From Thioalkalivibrio sp. (GTDB lineage Bacteria > Pseudomonadota > Gammaproteobacteria > Ectothiorhodospirales > Ectothiorhodospiraceae), in contig PULL01000188.1 of assembly GCA_003550945.1 (NCBI GenBank), positions 1 to 11,021 on the forward strand: a DNA stretch of 11,021 nt, in the 5' to 3' direction. Of the stretch, positions 1 through 7,166 are shown piece after piece (the stretch's first letter is position 1; every line of letters starts with the position of its first letter). A program made the translations under genes and the position numbers. The notes beneath the pieces were generated by a model. It was not told the origin of the DNA. It saw only the letters and a program-made list of their open reading frames with translations, and did not search any database.

Positions 1-1716
1 GACCCGGGCGAGGGGATGTTCCTCCCCGATCGCTACATCAAGGGCACCTGCCCGCGCTGCGCCGCCGCCGAGCAGTACGGCGACTCCTGCGAGGTCTGCG
101 GCGCGACCTACAGTCCAACCGACCTGATCGACCCGGTCTCGGCGATCAGCGGCGCCCGCCCGGTCGCCCGCGATTCCGAGCACTACTTCTTCCAGCACGC
201 CGATTTCGAACCCTTCCTGCGCGAGTGGACCGGCTCCGGCCGCCTGCAGAACGCGATCCGCAACAAGCTGAACGAGTGGTTCGACGCCGGACTCGCGGAC
301 TGGGACATCTCCCGCGACGCCCCCTACTTCGGCTTCGAGATTCCCGACGCGCCCGGCAAGTTCTTCTACGTGTGGCTGGACGCGCCGATCGGCTACATGG
401 CGAGCTTCAAGGCCTACGCCGAGCAGAACGGACTCGACTTCGACGCCTGGTGGGGCGCCGGCTCCGAGACCGAGATGTATCACTTCATCGGCAAGGACAT
501 CGCCTACTTCCACACGCTGTTCTGGCCAGCGATGCTGCACGGCGCGGGCTTCCGCACGCCGACTGCGGTCTTCTGCCACGGCTTCCTGACCGTGAACGGG
601 CAGAAAATGTCGAAGTCGCGCGGCACCTTCATCCGCGCGCGGGACTACCTCGATCACCTGAATCCCGAGGCGCTGCGCTATTACTTCGCGGCCAAGCTCG
701 GCTCCGGGGTCGACGACATCGACCTCAGCCTCGACGACTTCGTGCAGCGGGTGAACGCCGACCTCGTCGGCAAGCTGGTGAATATCGCCAGCCGCTGCGC
801 CGGCTTCCTGACCAAGCGCTTCGATGGCGCGCTCGCGGACACCCTGCCCCGCCCCGACCTGCACCAGCAGTTCGTCGACGCCGGCGACGTGATCGCCGAG
901 CATTTCGAAGGGCGCGAATACAGCCAGGCGATCCGGCAGATCATGGCGCTGGCCGACCAGGCGAACCAGTACATCGACGAGGCCCGGCCGTGGGTGCTGA
1001 TCAAGGATCCCGAGCGCGCCGCCGAGGTCCAGGGCATCTGCACCCAGGGGCTTGACCTGTTCCGCATCCTGGTCATCTACCTCGCGCCGGTGCTGCCGCG
1101 GCTGACCGAACGCGCCGCGACATTCCTGAACCGCGCGGAGCTGCACTGGGAGGCACGCCGGGAAACGTTGACCGGCGGCACGATCCGGCCCTACGAAGCG
1201 CTGATGACCCGGATCGAGCCGGCCGCGGTCGAGGCGCTGCTCGAAGCCTCCAAGGGCAGCCTGGCGCCAGCAGCGCCCAGCGGCGGGGCCGCGGCACCGG
1301 GTGGTGGCACCAAGAGCCCCGAGACACCGGCCGATGCCGCCGGGGGGGCCGCGGCGCCCGCACGTCCCGTGACCCCGGACCCCATCGCCGACACCATCGA
1401 CTACGACGCCTTCGCCCGGGTCGACCTGCGCGTCGCGCACATCGTCGCCGCCGAACAGGTCGAAGGCGCCGACAAGCTGCTGCGCCTGACCCTGGACCTC
1501 GGGGCCGAACAGCGCCAGGTCTTCGCGGGCATCCGTTCCGCCTACCGGCCCGAGGATCTCGTCGGGCGGATGACGGTGATGGTCGCGAACCTCGCGCCGC
1601 GCAAGATGCGCTTCGGCGTCTCCGAAGGCATGGTGCTCGCCGCCGGTCCGGGCGGCCCGGACCTCTTCCTGCTGACTCCGGATGCCGGCGCAAAACCCGG
1701 CATGCGGGTGAAATAG
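1..1716 (+). CDS. metG: Methionyl-tRNA synthetase, 5'-truncated by window edge
   Basis: Class I aminoacyl-tRNA synthetase that charges tRNA-Met with methionine in the cytosol. The reading frame is open from base 1, so about 100-120 N-terminal residues, including the HIGH motif, lie outside the window. The visible 571 codons align closely with E. coli MetG from memory. They begin with the zinc-knuckle insert (CPRC...CEVCG, bases 49-102), followed by the catalytic core with the WDISRDAPYFGFEIP and YVWLDAPIGYM signatures. The KMSKS loop is at 604-618, then the helical anticodon-binding domain. The C-terminal EMAP-type OB-fold tRNA-binding/dimerisation domain covers about 1400-1716 and ends in PDAGAKPG. 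A Gly/Ala/Pro-rich linker (about 1255-1380) before the OB fold is longer than in E. coli. The gene ends at TAG, 173 bases before rsxA. Identification is secure; only the missing 5' end is unknown. Confidence 0.98.
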   Translation, partial: DPGEGMFLPDRYIKGTCPRCAAAEQYGDSCEVCGATYSPTDLIDPVSAISGARPVARDSEHYFFQHADFEPFLREWTGSGRLQNAIRNKLNEWFDAGLADWDISRDAPYFGFEIPDAPGKFFYVWLDAPIGYMASFKAYAEQNGLDFDAWWGAGSETEMYHFIGKDIAYFHTLFWPAMLHGAGFRTPTAVFCHGFLTVNGQKMSKSRGTFIRARDYLDHLNPEALRYYFAAKLGSGVDDIDLSLDDFVQRVNADLVGKLVNIASRCAGFLTKRFDGALADTLPRPDLHQQFVDAGDVIAEHFEGREYSQAIRQIMALADQANQYIDEARPWVLIKDPERAAEVQGICTQGLDLFRILVIYLAPVLPRLTERAATFLNRAELHWEARRETLTGGTIRPYEALMTRIEPAAVEALLEASKGSLAPAAPSGGAAAPGGGTKSPETPADAAGGAAAPARPVTPDPIADTIDYDAFARVDLRVAHIVAAEQVEGADKLLRLTLDLGAEQRQVFAGIRSAYRPEDLVGRMTVMVANLAPRKMRFGVSEGMVLAAGPGGPDLFLLTPDAGAKPGMRVK

Positions 1717-1741
1717 CCCACCCGCGCGGATCTTGGGGAGA

Positions 1742-1757
1742 CCCGGGCACGGCCGGG
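1742..1757. repeat. Short GC hairpin downstream of metG
   Basis: CCCGG (1742-1746) and CCGGG (1753-1757) form a 5-bp inverted repeat around a 6-base loop, 26 bases after the metG stop. No T-tract follows, so it is not a canonical intrinsic terminator. It could help 3' end formation of the metG mRNA or be chance in GC-rich DNA. Confidence 0.25.
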
Positions 1758-1770
1758 GACACGGTGCTAT

Positions 1771-1796
1771 GTTCCGGTACACGCGGCGGCCGGAAC
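1771..1796. repeat. 7-bp perfect inverted repeat in the metG-rsxA gap
   Basis: GTTCCGG (1771-1777) is matched by CCGGAAC (1790-1796) across a 12-base GC-rich spacer. It lies about 55 bases after metG and 35 bases upstream of the proposed rsxA -35 box. It could be a Rho-independent-like stem lacking a T run, or a dyad operator for the rsx promoter. The sequence shows only the symmetry; the function is inferred. Confidence 0.35.
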
Positions 1797-1830
1797 CGGC
1801 GCGACCGCAAAGCCCGTGTGTCGCGCGTGG

Positions 1831-1860
1831 TTGAGCGCGCGGTCCGGGCTGTCCGATACT
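1831..1860 (+). promoter_or_regulatory. Putative sigma-70 promoter of the rsx operon
   Basis: TTGAGC (1831-1836, 4/6 to the -35 consensus) and GATACT (1855-1860, 4/6 to the -10 consensus) are separated by 18 bases. Transcription would begin near 1867, leaving a 5' leader of about 22 bases before the rsxA GTG. The position is sensible for the only promoter-like signal between metG and rsxA. The match is moderate and untested. Confidence 0.45.
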
Positions 1861-1888
1861 TTTGCCGATTTCGCCACGCGGGATTGCC

Positions 1889-2467
1889 GTGGAATACGCC
1901 CTGATCCTCGTCAGCACGATCCTGGTCAACAACTTCGTCCTGGTGAAGTTTCTCGGCCTGTGCCCGTTCATGGGCGTGTCCCGAAAGGTCGAGACCGCGA
2001 CCGGCATGGGCCTGGCCACCACCTTCGTGCTGACGCTGTCCGCGGTCAGCAGCTACGTGATCAACGAGTACCTGCTGACGCCGCTCGGCCTCGAATACCT
2101 GCGCACCATCGCCTTCATCCTGGTCATCGCCGCGGTGGTGCAGTTCACCGAGATGGTGGTGCACAAGACCAGCCCGCTGCTCTACAACGTGCTCGGGATC
2201 TTCCTGCCGCTGATCACCACCAACTGCGCGGTGCTCGGCGTCGCGCTGCTGAACGTGCAGGAGGCCCACGGCTTCGTCGAGTCGGCGCTGTACGGGTTCG
2301 GCGCGGCGATCGGCTTCTCCATCGTGCTGATCCTGTTCTCCGCGATCCGCGAACGCATCGCGGCCGCGGACGTCCCGGTGCCGTTCCGTGGCAGCGCGAT
2401 CGCGATGATCACCGCCGGGCTGATGTCACTGGCCTTCATGGGCTTCTACGGGCTGCTGCGGCTGTAG
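1889..2467 (+). CDS. rsxA: Rnf/Rsx electron transport complex subunit A
   Basis: Integral inner-membrane subunit of the Rnf complex, which moves electrons between NADH and ferredoxin-type carriers coupled to ion movement. In E. coli it also helps re-reduce SoxR. The 192-aa product (E. coli 193 aa) is almost entirely hydrophobic, consistent with six membrane helices. It carries the family signatures FVLVKFLGLCPFMG and LITTNCAVLG. Cys25 and Cys113 in these motifs are, from known Rnf structures, two ligands of an intramembrane [2Fe-2S] cluster shared with RsxE. I chose GTG at 1889 because it gives the family N-terminus (VEYALILVSTILVNNF). A TTG at 1862 would add nine residues without homology. 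A weak Shine-Dalgarno-like GGGA precedes the GTG. This is the first gene of the operon; rsxB follows after three bases. Confidence 0.95.
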   Translation: MEYALILVSTILVNNFVLVKFLGLCPFMGVSRKVETATGMGLATTFVLTLSAVSSYVINEYLLTPLGLEYLRTIAFILVIAAVVQFTEMVVHKTSPLLYNVLGIFLPLITTNCAVLGVALLNVQEAHGFVESALYGFGAAIGFSIVLILFSAIRERIAAADVPVPFRGSAIAMITAGLMSLAFMGFYGLLRL

Positions 2468-2470
2468 ATC

Positions 2471-3058
2471 ATGCTGAACGCCATCCTCGCCATCGCCGGA
2501 CTCGCCCTCGCCTTCGGGCTGATCCTCGGCTACTCGGCGCAACGCTTCCGGGTCGAGGGCGACCCGATCGCCGACCAGATCAACGCCATGCTGCCACAGA
2601 CCCAGTGCGGCCAGTGCAGCTATGCGGGCTGCCGGCCCTATGCCGAGGCCATCGCCGCGGGCGAGGCGGACATCAACCGCTGCCCCCCCGGAGGCGAGGC
2701 CACGGTGCTGGCGCTGGCCGACCTGCTCGGGCGCGACCCCAAGCCGCTGGAGGTCGAGGAAAAGGAAAAGGCCGTGGCGGTGATCGACGAACAGACCTGC
2801 ATCGGCTGCACCCTGTGCATCCAGGCCTGCCCGGTCGATGCGATCGTCGGCGCGGCGAAACAGATGCACACGGTGATCGAGCCGGAGTGCACCGGCTGCG
2901 AGCTCTGCCTCGAGCCCTGCCCGGTGGACTGCATCGAAATGGTGCCGCTCGAACGCGGCCTGCAGGACTGGCGCTGGACACAACCCGATCCCTCACCCAT
3001 CGAACAACCGCGCGCGGCCCGGCGCAAGGCCGCGGAGGCACGTCGGGAATCCGCCTGA
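2471..3058 (+). CDS. rsxB: Rnf/Rsx complex iron-sulfur subunit B
   Basis: Iron-sulfur electron carrier of the Rnf complex, 195 aa (E. coli 192). A single N-terminal membrane anchor (about residues 3-22) is followed by a 4Fe-4S domain with Cys46, Cys49, Cys54 and Cys71. Two ferredoxin-type [4Fe-4S] motifs follow: Cys110/113/116/120 (CIGCTLCIQACP) and Cys140/143/146/150 (CTGCELCLEPCP). All twelve ligands are present, plus an extra Cys154. The C-terminus is Arg/Ala-rich. ATG at 2471 lies three bases after the rsxA stop with no clear Shine-Dalgarno, so translation is probably coupled to rsxA. It is expected to pass electrons between the flavin/membrane subunits and a soluble ferredoxin or SoxR-like acceptor. 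The partner here is unknown. Confidence 0.97.
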   Translation: MLNAILAIAGLALAFGLILGYSAQRFRVEGDPIADQINAMLPQTQCGQCSYAGCRPYAEAIAAGEADINRCPPGGEATVLALADLLGRDPKPLEVEEKEKAVAVIDEQTCIGCTLCIQACPVDAIVGAAKQMHTVIEPECTGCELCLEPCPVDCIEMVPLERGLQDWRWTQPDPSPIEQPRAARRKAAEARRESA

Positions 3059-3086
3059 ACCGGGGGTCTTCCCGTACAATCACCCC
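3059..3086 (+). promoter_or_regulatory. rsxB-rsxC gap with -10-like TACAAT
   Basis: This is the only real gap inside the rsx operon (28 bases). It contains TACAAT at 3075-3080, a 4-5/6 match to a -10 box, but no convincing -35 at 16-18 bases upstream. There is no Shine-Dalgarno at normal spacing before the rsxC ATG; the GGGGG at 3062-3066 is about 20 bases away. A weak internal promoter giving a nearly leaderless rsxC transcript is possible but speculative. Confidence 0.2.
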
Positions 3087-4655
3087 ATGCAGTTGCATCG
3101 TTTCCATGGCGGCCTGAAGCTCCCCGACCACAAGGCCGAAAGCACCGCGCGACCGCTGCTGACGATGGGCGTGCCGAAGTTCCTGTACGTGCCCCTGTCG
3201 CAGCATATCGGCGCCCAGACCGAATGCGTGGTGCAGCCCGGCGACCGCGTGACCAAGGGACAGCGCATCGGGCAGGCGAAGGACTACATCTGCGCGAACG
3301 TGCACGCCCCGACCTCGGGCTGGATCCGCGGCATTGTCGACCACCCGGTGCCCCACCCGTCCTGCCTCAGCGCGCCCTGCATCCAGATCGAGACCGACGG
3401 CCACGACCAGTGGGGCGAGGACCGGATGGAACCCTGGCCGGACTGGCGGGAGCGCGATCCGCGCAGCCTGCGCGAGCGCGTGCGCGACGCGGGCATCGTC
3501 GGCATGGGCGGGGCCGCGTTCCCGACCGCGGTCAAGCTCAACCCGCGCCCGGGCAAGCGCATCCACACCCTGGTGGTGAACGGGGCCGAGTGCGAACCCT
3601 ACATCAGCTGCGACGACATGCTGATGCGCACCCACCCGGCGGCGATTCTCGAAGGCGCCCGGATCGTCGCGCACATGGTCGGCGCGCAGCGCGTGCTGTT
3701 CGCGGTCGAGGACAACAAGCCCGAGGCCCTGCGCGCGCTCACCGACGCGGTGCCCGGCGCCGAGCGCGACTTCATCCGGGTGATCTCCATCCCCAGCCTG
3801 TACCCGACCGGGGGCGAGCGTCAGCTGATCCAGGTGCTCAGCGGGCGCGAAGTGCCCAGCGCCGGGCTGCCCGCCGACCTCGGCATGGTCTGTCACAACA
3901 CCGGTACGGTGAAGGCGATCCGCGACGCGGTGCTGCACGGGCAGCCGCTGATCTCGCGCATCGTCACCGTCACCGGCCCCGGCATCCGCGAGCCGCGCAA
4001 CATCGAGGCGCTGATCGGCACCCCGTTTGCGGACCTCGTCGAGGCGGCCGGGGGCTATCGGCCCCGGGTGGACCGCCTGGTGATGGGCGGCCCGATGATG
4101 GGCTTCGCGGTGGGCGACGACGCGGTGCCGGTGATCAAGGGCACCAACTGCCTGCTCGCGACGCGCCCCGAGGACACGCCGCCGCCGGGGCCGGTGATGC
4201 CCTGCATCCGCTGCGGCGAGTGCACCCGGGTGTGCCCCGCCAACCTGCTGCCCCAGCAACTGTACTGGTTCGCGAAAGGCAAGGACTTCGACGCGATCCA
4301 GGATTACGGCCTGTTCGACTGCATCGAGTGCGGCTGCTGCGCGCACGTCTGCCCGAGCAACATCCCGCTGGTGCAGTACTACCGCTTCGCGAAGCAGGAG
4401 ATCTGGGGGCGCGAGAAGGATCGCCAGAAAGCCGACCTCGCGCGCGAACGTTTCGAGTTCCGCCAGGAGCGGCAGGATCGGGAGGAACGCGAGAAGGCCG
4501 AGCGGCTTGCGCGCAAGAAGGCGGCGCTGGCGAAGAAGGACAGCGAGCCGACCGACAAGAAGGCCGCGATCGAGGATGCGATTGAACGGGCCCGCGCAAA
4601 GAAGGCCGCGCAGGCGACCGAGCCGCCGCCCGACCGCGAGCGCGCGGATAACTGA
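3087..4655 (+). CDS. rsxC: Rnf/Rsx complex subunit C (NADH/FMN and Fe-S subunit)
   Basis: Peripheral subunit that oxidises or reduces NAD(H) in the Rnf complex. The order is an N-terminal barrel-sandwich domain (FHGGLKLPDHK; HIGAQTECVVQPGDRV; VHAPTSGWI), a Complex I 51-kDa-like NADH/FMN fold (GIVGMGGAAFPTAVKL; NGAECEPYISCDD), an SLBB-type region, then two [4Fe-4S] motifs. These are Cys373/376/379/383 (CIRCGECTRVCP) and Cys412/415/418/422 (CIECGCCAHVCP), with an extra Cys417. From about residue 435 the tail is Lys/Arg/Glu-rich, likely an extended or coiled helix. The 522-aa length is much shorter than E. coli RsxC (740 aa), whose extra length is a repetitive C-terminal tail, so this is the compact form and not a truncation. 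The stop overlaps the rsxD start by one base (TGATG). Confidence 0.97.
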   Translation: MQLHRFHGGLKLPDHKAESTARPLLTMGVPKFLYVPLSQHIGAQTECVVQPGDRVTKGQRIGQAKDYICANVHAPTSGWIRGIVDHPVPHPSCLSAPCIQIETDGHDQWGEDRMEPWPDWRERDPRSLRERVRDAGIVGMGGAAFPTAVKLNPRPGKRIHTLVVNGAECEPYISCDDMLMRTHPAAILEGARIVAHMVGAQRVLFAVEDNKPEALRALTDAVPGAERDFIRVISIPSLYPTGGERQLIQVLSGREVPSAGLPADLGMVCHNTGTVKAIRDAVLHGQPLISRIVTVTGPGIREPRNIEALIGTPFADLVEAAGGYRPRVDRLVMGGPMMGFAVGDDAVPVIKGTNCLLATRPEDTPPPGPVMPCIRCGECTRVCPANLLPQQLYWFAKGKDFDAIQDYGLFDCIECGCCAHVCPSNIPLVQYYRFAKQEIWGREKDRQKADLARERFEFRQERQDREEREKAERLARKKAALAKKDSEPTDKKAAIEDAIERARAKKAAQATEPPPDRERADN

Positions 4656-5698
4656 TGCGCTTTCGCACCTGCACCTCGCCGCACATCGTCCCCGGTCACA
4701 GCGTCGGCCGGCTGATGCGCCAGGTCCTCTACGCGCTGGTGCCCGGCACGCTGGCGATGACCTGGTTCTTCGGCTGGGGCGTGCTGGTCAACGTGGTGCT
4801 GTCGGTGCTGTTCGCGGTGATGTTCGAGGCCCTGATGGTCGCGCTGCGGCGGCGGCCGGTCATGGCCACGCTCGGCGATTCCAGCGCCGTGCTCGCCGGC
4901 TGGCTGTTCGCGCTGGCCGTGCCCCCGCTGACCCCGGTGTGGGTGCTGCTGATCGGGACCGCGTTTGCAATCGTGGTCGCCAAGCACCTCTACGGCGGGT
5001 TGGGCTACAACCCGTTCAACCCGGCGATGGTCGGCTACGTCGTGGTGCTGGTGTCGTTCCCGCGCGAGCTGTCGCTGTGGCCTTCGCCCGAGGGGATCAT
5101 GGAGGCGTCGCTGACCTTCTGGCAGACGCTGCAGACCACGCTGACCGGGCGCCTCCCGGACGGCATGGACTGGGACGCGATCACGCGCGCCTCGCCACTG
5201 GACATGATGCGCGACAGCCTCGTCGCCGGGCAGACCGTGACCGAGGTCACGCGCAGCCCGATCTTCGGTTCCTTCTCGCAGACCGAGTGGGAATGGGCCG
5301 GCAACCTGTTCCTGCTGGGCGGCATCTGGCTGCTGTACCGGCACGTGATCACCTGGCACATTCCGGTGTCGATGCTGCTGAGCCTCGCGATCATCGCCGG
5401 CGTGTTCTGGGTGTTCGACCCGGACCAGTTCGCCTCGCCGGCCTTCCACGTGTTCAGCGGCGCCGCGATCATCGGCGCGTTTTTCATCGCCACCGACCCG
5501 GTGTCGGCCGCGACCACGCCGCGCGGGCGGATCCTGTTCGGCGTCGGGATCGGGATCCTGACCTACGTGATCCGCACCTGGGGCGGCTACCCGGACGGCG
5601 TCGCGTTTGCGGTGCTGCTGATGAACATGGTCGCCCCGACGCTCGATCACTACACGCGCCCGCGCATCTTCGGTCACTCGCGGGACGGCCATGGCTAG
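4655..5698 (+). CDS. rsxD: Rnf/Rsx complex membrane flavoprotein subunit D
   Basis: Multi-spanning inner-membrane subunit that carries covalently attached FMN and probably contributes to ion translocation. The 347 aa match E. coli RsxD along the whole length: RTCTSPHIVPGHSVGRLMRQ at the start, then KHLYGGLGYNPFNPAMVGYV, GAFFIATDPVSAATTPRGR, and YPDGVAFAVLLMN followed by HYTRPRIFGH at the end. The ApbE flavinylation site is expected in a segment read in E. coli as ISQATPLD. Here it is I176-T-R-A-S-P-L-D183, so Ser180 replaces the acceptor Thr. Every other signature is intact. The gene overlaps rsxC by one base and rsxG by eight (ATGGCTAG), pointing to coupled translation. Confidence 0.96.
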   Translation: MRFRTCTSPHIVPGHSVGRLMRQVLYALVPGTLAMTWFFGWGVLVNVVLSVLFAVMFEALMVALRRRPVMATLGDSSAVLAGWLFALAVPPLTPVWVLLIGTAFAIVVAKHLYGGLGYNPFNPAMVGYVVVLVSFPRELSLWPSPEGIMEASLTFWQTLQTTLTGRLPDGMDWDAITRASPLDMMRDSLVAGQTVTEVTRSPIFGSFSQTEWEWAGNLFLLGGIWLLYRHVITWHIPVSMLLSLAIIAGVFWVFDPDQFASPAFHVFSGAAIIGAFFIATDPVSAATTPRGRILFGVGIGILTYVIRTWGGYPDGVAFAVLLMNMVAPTLDHYTRPRIFGHSRDGHG

Positions 5699-6425
5699 GC
5701 TGGTCGTCCGCGACATCGTGATCACCACGATGCTGCTCGGCCTGTTTGCCGCGATCGGCACCGGCGTGGTCGCCTGGGTGCACTCCGGGACCGAAGCGCG
5801 CATCGCGGAAAACCGCCTCGCGATGACCCGCATGCGCGTAACGCAGGTCCTCGAGGGCCTCGACTACGACAACGACCCGGTCACGGATCACCACCGGGTC
5901 GGCGACGAGCGGCTGGGCGGGCACGACCTGCCCGTCTGGCTCGCGCGGCACGAGGGCGAGGTCGTCGGGGTCGCGCTGTCCGCGATCGCCCCGGACGGCT
6001 ACAGCGGCGATATCCGCCTGCTGGTGGGCATCGATGCGACGGGGACCCTGCGCGGCGTGCGCGTCACCGGGCACCGCGAGACTCCGGGCCTCGGCGACGA
6101 CATCGAGGTCGAGCGATCGGACTGGATCCATACCTTCCGCGGCCGCTCGCTGGTGGACCCGCCGATCGAACTGTGGCGCGTGCGCCGGGACGGCGGCGTG
6201 TTCGACCAGTTCACCGGCGCCACCGTCACCCCGCGTGCGGTTGTACGAGCCGTGCGCAACGCCCTGCTATATTTCGAGGAACACGCCGAGGCGCTGCTTG
6301 CGCTGCCGCCGCCGGAGGAGGACGCGGTGCTGACCATCGAGCCCATCATGCCCGAGATACCGGACCACCTGGCGCCGACGGACCCGCTGCCCGAAGCGGG
6401 CGGGGCCGAGGAGTCGACGCCGTGA
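5691..6425 (+). CDS. rsxG: Rnf/Rsx complex FMN-binding subunit G
   Basis: Membrane-anchored periplasmic flavoprotein of the Rnf complex. An N-terminal membrane anchor (about residues 8-30) is followed by an FMN_bind domain. The motif FDQFTGATVTPRAVV contains the canonical ApbE flavinylation site T175-G-A-T178, so Thr178 should carry phosphoester-linked FMN. The conserved GYSGDIRLLVGID, HRETPGLGDDIE and WIHTF segments are all present. At 244 aa it is about 38 residues longer than E. coli RsxG (206 aa). The extra part is an acidic, Pro-rich C-terminal tail (about residues 205-244). It starts inside rsxD (8-base overlap) and its TGA overlaps the rsxE GTG by four bases (GTGA). Confidence 0.96.
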   Translation: MARLVVRDIVITTMLLGLFAAIGTGVVAWVHSGTEARIAENRLAMTRMRVTQVLEGLDYDNDPVTDHHRVGDERLGGHDLPVWLARHEGEVVGVALSAIAPDGYSGDIRLLVGIDATGTLRGVRVTGHRETPGLGDDIEVERSDWIHTFRGRSLVDPPIELWRVRRDGGVFDQFTGATVTPRAVVRAVRNALLYFEEHAEALLALPPPEEDAVLTIEPIMPEIPDHLAPTDPLPEAGGAEESTP

Positions 6426-7111
6426 TCACCAGCAGCTACGGCGACATCATCCGCGAGGGCCTGTGGACCAACAACCCCGGCCTGGTGCAGTTGCTGGGGC
6501 TGTGCCCGCTGCTCGCGATCTCGGGCACCGTGGTGAACGCGCTGGGCCTGGGCCTCGCGACCATCGCGACCCTGGTGATTTCCAACACGCTGGTTTCCCT
6601 GCTGCGGGAACACGTGCGTCCCGAGATCCGCATCCCGGTCTATGTGCTGATCATCGCCTCGGCGGTCACCGCGATCGAACTCGTGATGAACGCCTGGTTC
6701 CACGGCCTGTTCCTGGTGCTCGGCATCTTCATCCCGCTGATCGTCACCAACTGCGCGATCATCGGCCGCGCCGAGGCGTTCGCCTCGCGCAACTCGGTGC
6801 CGCGCGCCGCGCTGGACGGGCTGGCGATGGGGGTCGGCTTCACCGGCGTGCTGGTTGCGATCGGCGCGCTGCGCGAGATCGTCGGCCAGGGCAGCCTGCT
6901 CGACAACGCCCACCTGTTGTTCGGCGAATGGGGCCGCGGACTGCGCATCGAGATCTTCCCGCAGGAACACGGCTTCCTGCTCGCGCTGCTCCCGCCCGGC
7001 GCCTTCCTCGCGATGGGGCTGCTGATCGCGGTGAAAAACCTGATCGACGCCCGCCTCGAGGCCCGGCCGATCCCCACGGCCACCCCGGAGCCGAAACCCG
7101 CGCAGCCCTGA
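6422..7111 (+). CDS. rsxE: Rnf/Rsx electron transport complex subunit E
   Basis: Integral membrane subunit homologous to RsxA, with inverted topology in known Rnf structures. The 229-aa product has about six hydrophobic segments and the signatures GLWTNNPGLVQLLGLCPLLA, FIPLIVTNCAIIGRAEAFA and LLALLPPGAFLAMGL. Cys28 and Cys111 correspond to the RsxE ligands of the intramembrane [2Fe-2S] cluster shared with RsxA. The frame is open for 249 bases upstream of 6422, but that segment is out-of-frame rsxG sequence. GTG at 6422 gives the family N-terminus and a typical four-base GTGA overlap with the rsxG stop. Last gene of the rsx operon; a REP-like repeat begins right after its stop. Confidence 0.96.
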   Translation: MITSSYGDIIREGLWTNNPGLVQLLGLCPLLAISGTVVNALGLGLATIATLVISNTLVSLLREHVRPEIRIPVYVLIIASAVTAIELVMNAWFHGLFLVLGIFIPLIVTNCAIIGRAEAFASRNSVPRAALDGLAMGVGFTGVLVAIGALREIVGQGSLLDNAHLLFGEWGRGLRIEIFPQEHGFLLALLPPGAFLAMGLLIAVKNLIDARLEARPIPTATPEPKPAQP

Positions 7112-7166
7112 CGCTCCCTCCCCCGTCCCCCACGCTTGTGGGTGAGGGCCCGGGGGTCAGGGGCCG
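7112..7166. repeat. REP-like GC-rich palindromic repeat after rsxE
   Basis: The segment begins with C-rich tracts and turns into G-rich tracts around a centre CCCAC (7129-7133) - GCTT - GTGGG (7138-7142). Outer arms (about 7114-7124 and 7152-7164) are imperfectly complementary. The complementary strand contains CCCTGACCCCCGGGCCCTC, a style typical of dispersed extragenic palindromes that translate as 'PLTPGPSP'-like peptides in many GC-rich proteobacterial genomes. It starts immediately after the rsxE stop and may stabilise or end the operon transcript. No T-tract follows. Copy number in the genome cannot be seen from this window. Confidence 0.55.

Noticed and set aside
1862..1888. TTG at 1862 as the rsxA start
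   Set aside because: It adds nine residues not seen in the family and would place the start about at the predicted transcription start. GTG 1889 matches RsxA homologues.
1073..2269. Long minus-strand open frame of 398 codons over metG and rsxA
   Set aside because: It overlaps two certain genes, its translation is Arg/Pro/Gly-rich low-complexity, and it has no recognisable motif. Long antisense frames are expected at this GC content.
2673..4346. Long minus-strand open frame of 557 codons over rsxB and rsxC
   Set aside because: Antisense shadow of well-supported genes, rich in Ala, His, Arg and Asp with no domain.
3087..4655. rsxC as a truncated gene because it is about 220 residues shorter than E. 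coli RsxC
   Set aside because: Both Fe-S motifs and the NADH/FMN domain are complete. The missing part is the variable repetitive tail, and the stop sits in a normal overlap with rsxD.
4379..5833. Long minus-strand open frame of 484 codons over rsxC, rsxD and rsxG
   Set aside because: Antisense shadow. Its His/Gln/Arg-rich sequence is the usual reverse reading of GC-rich codons.
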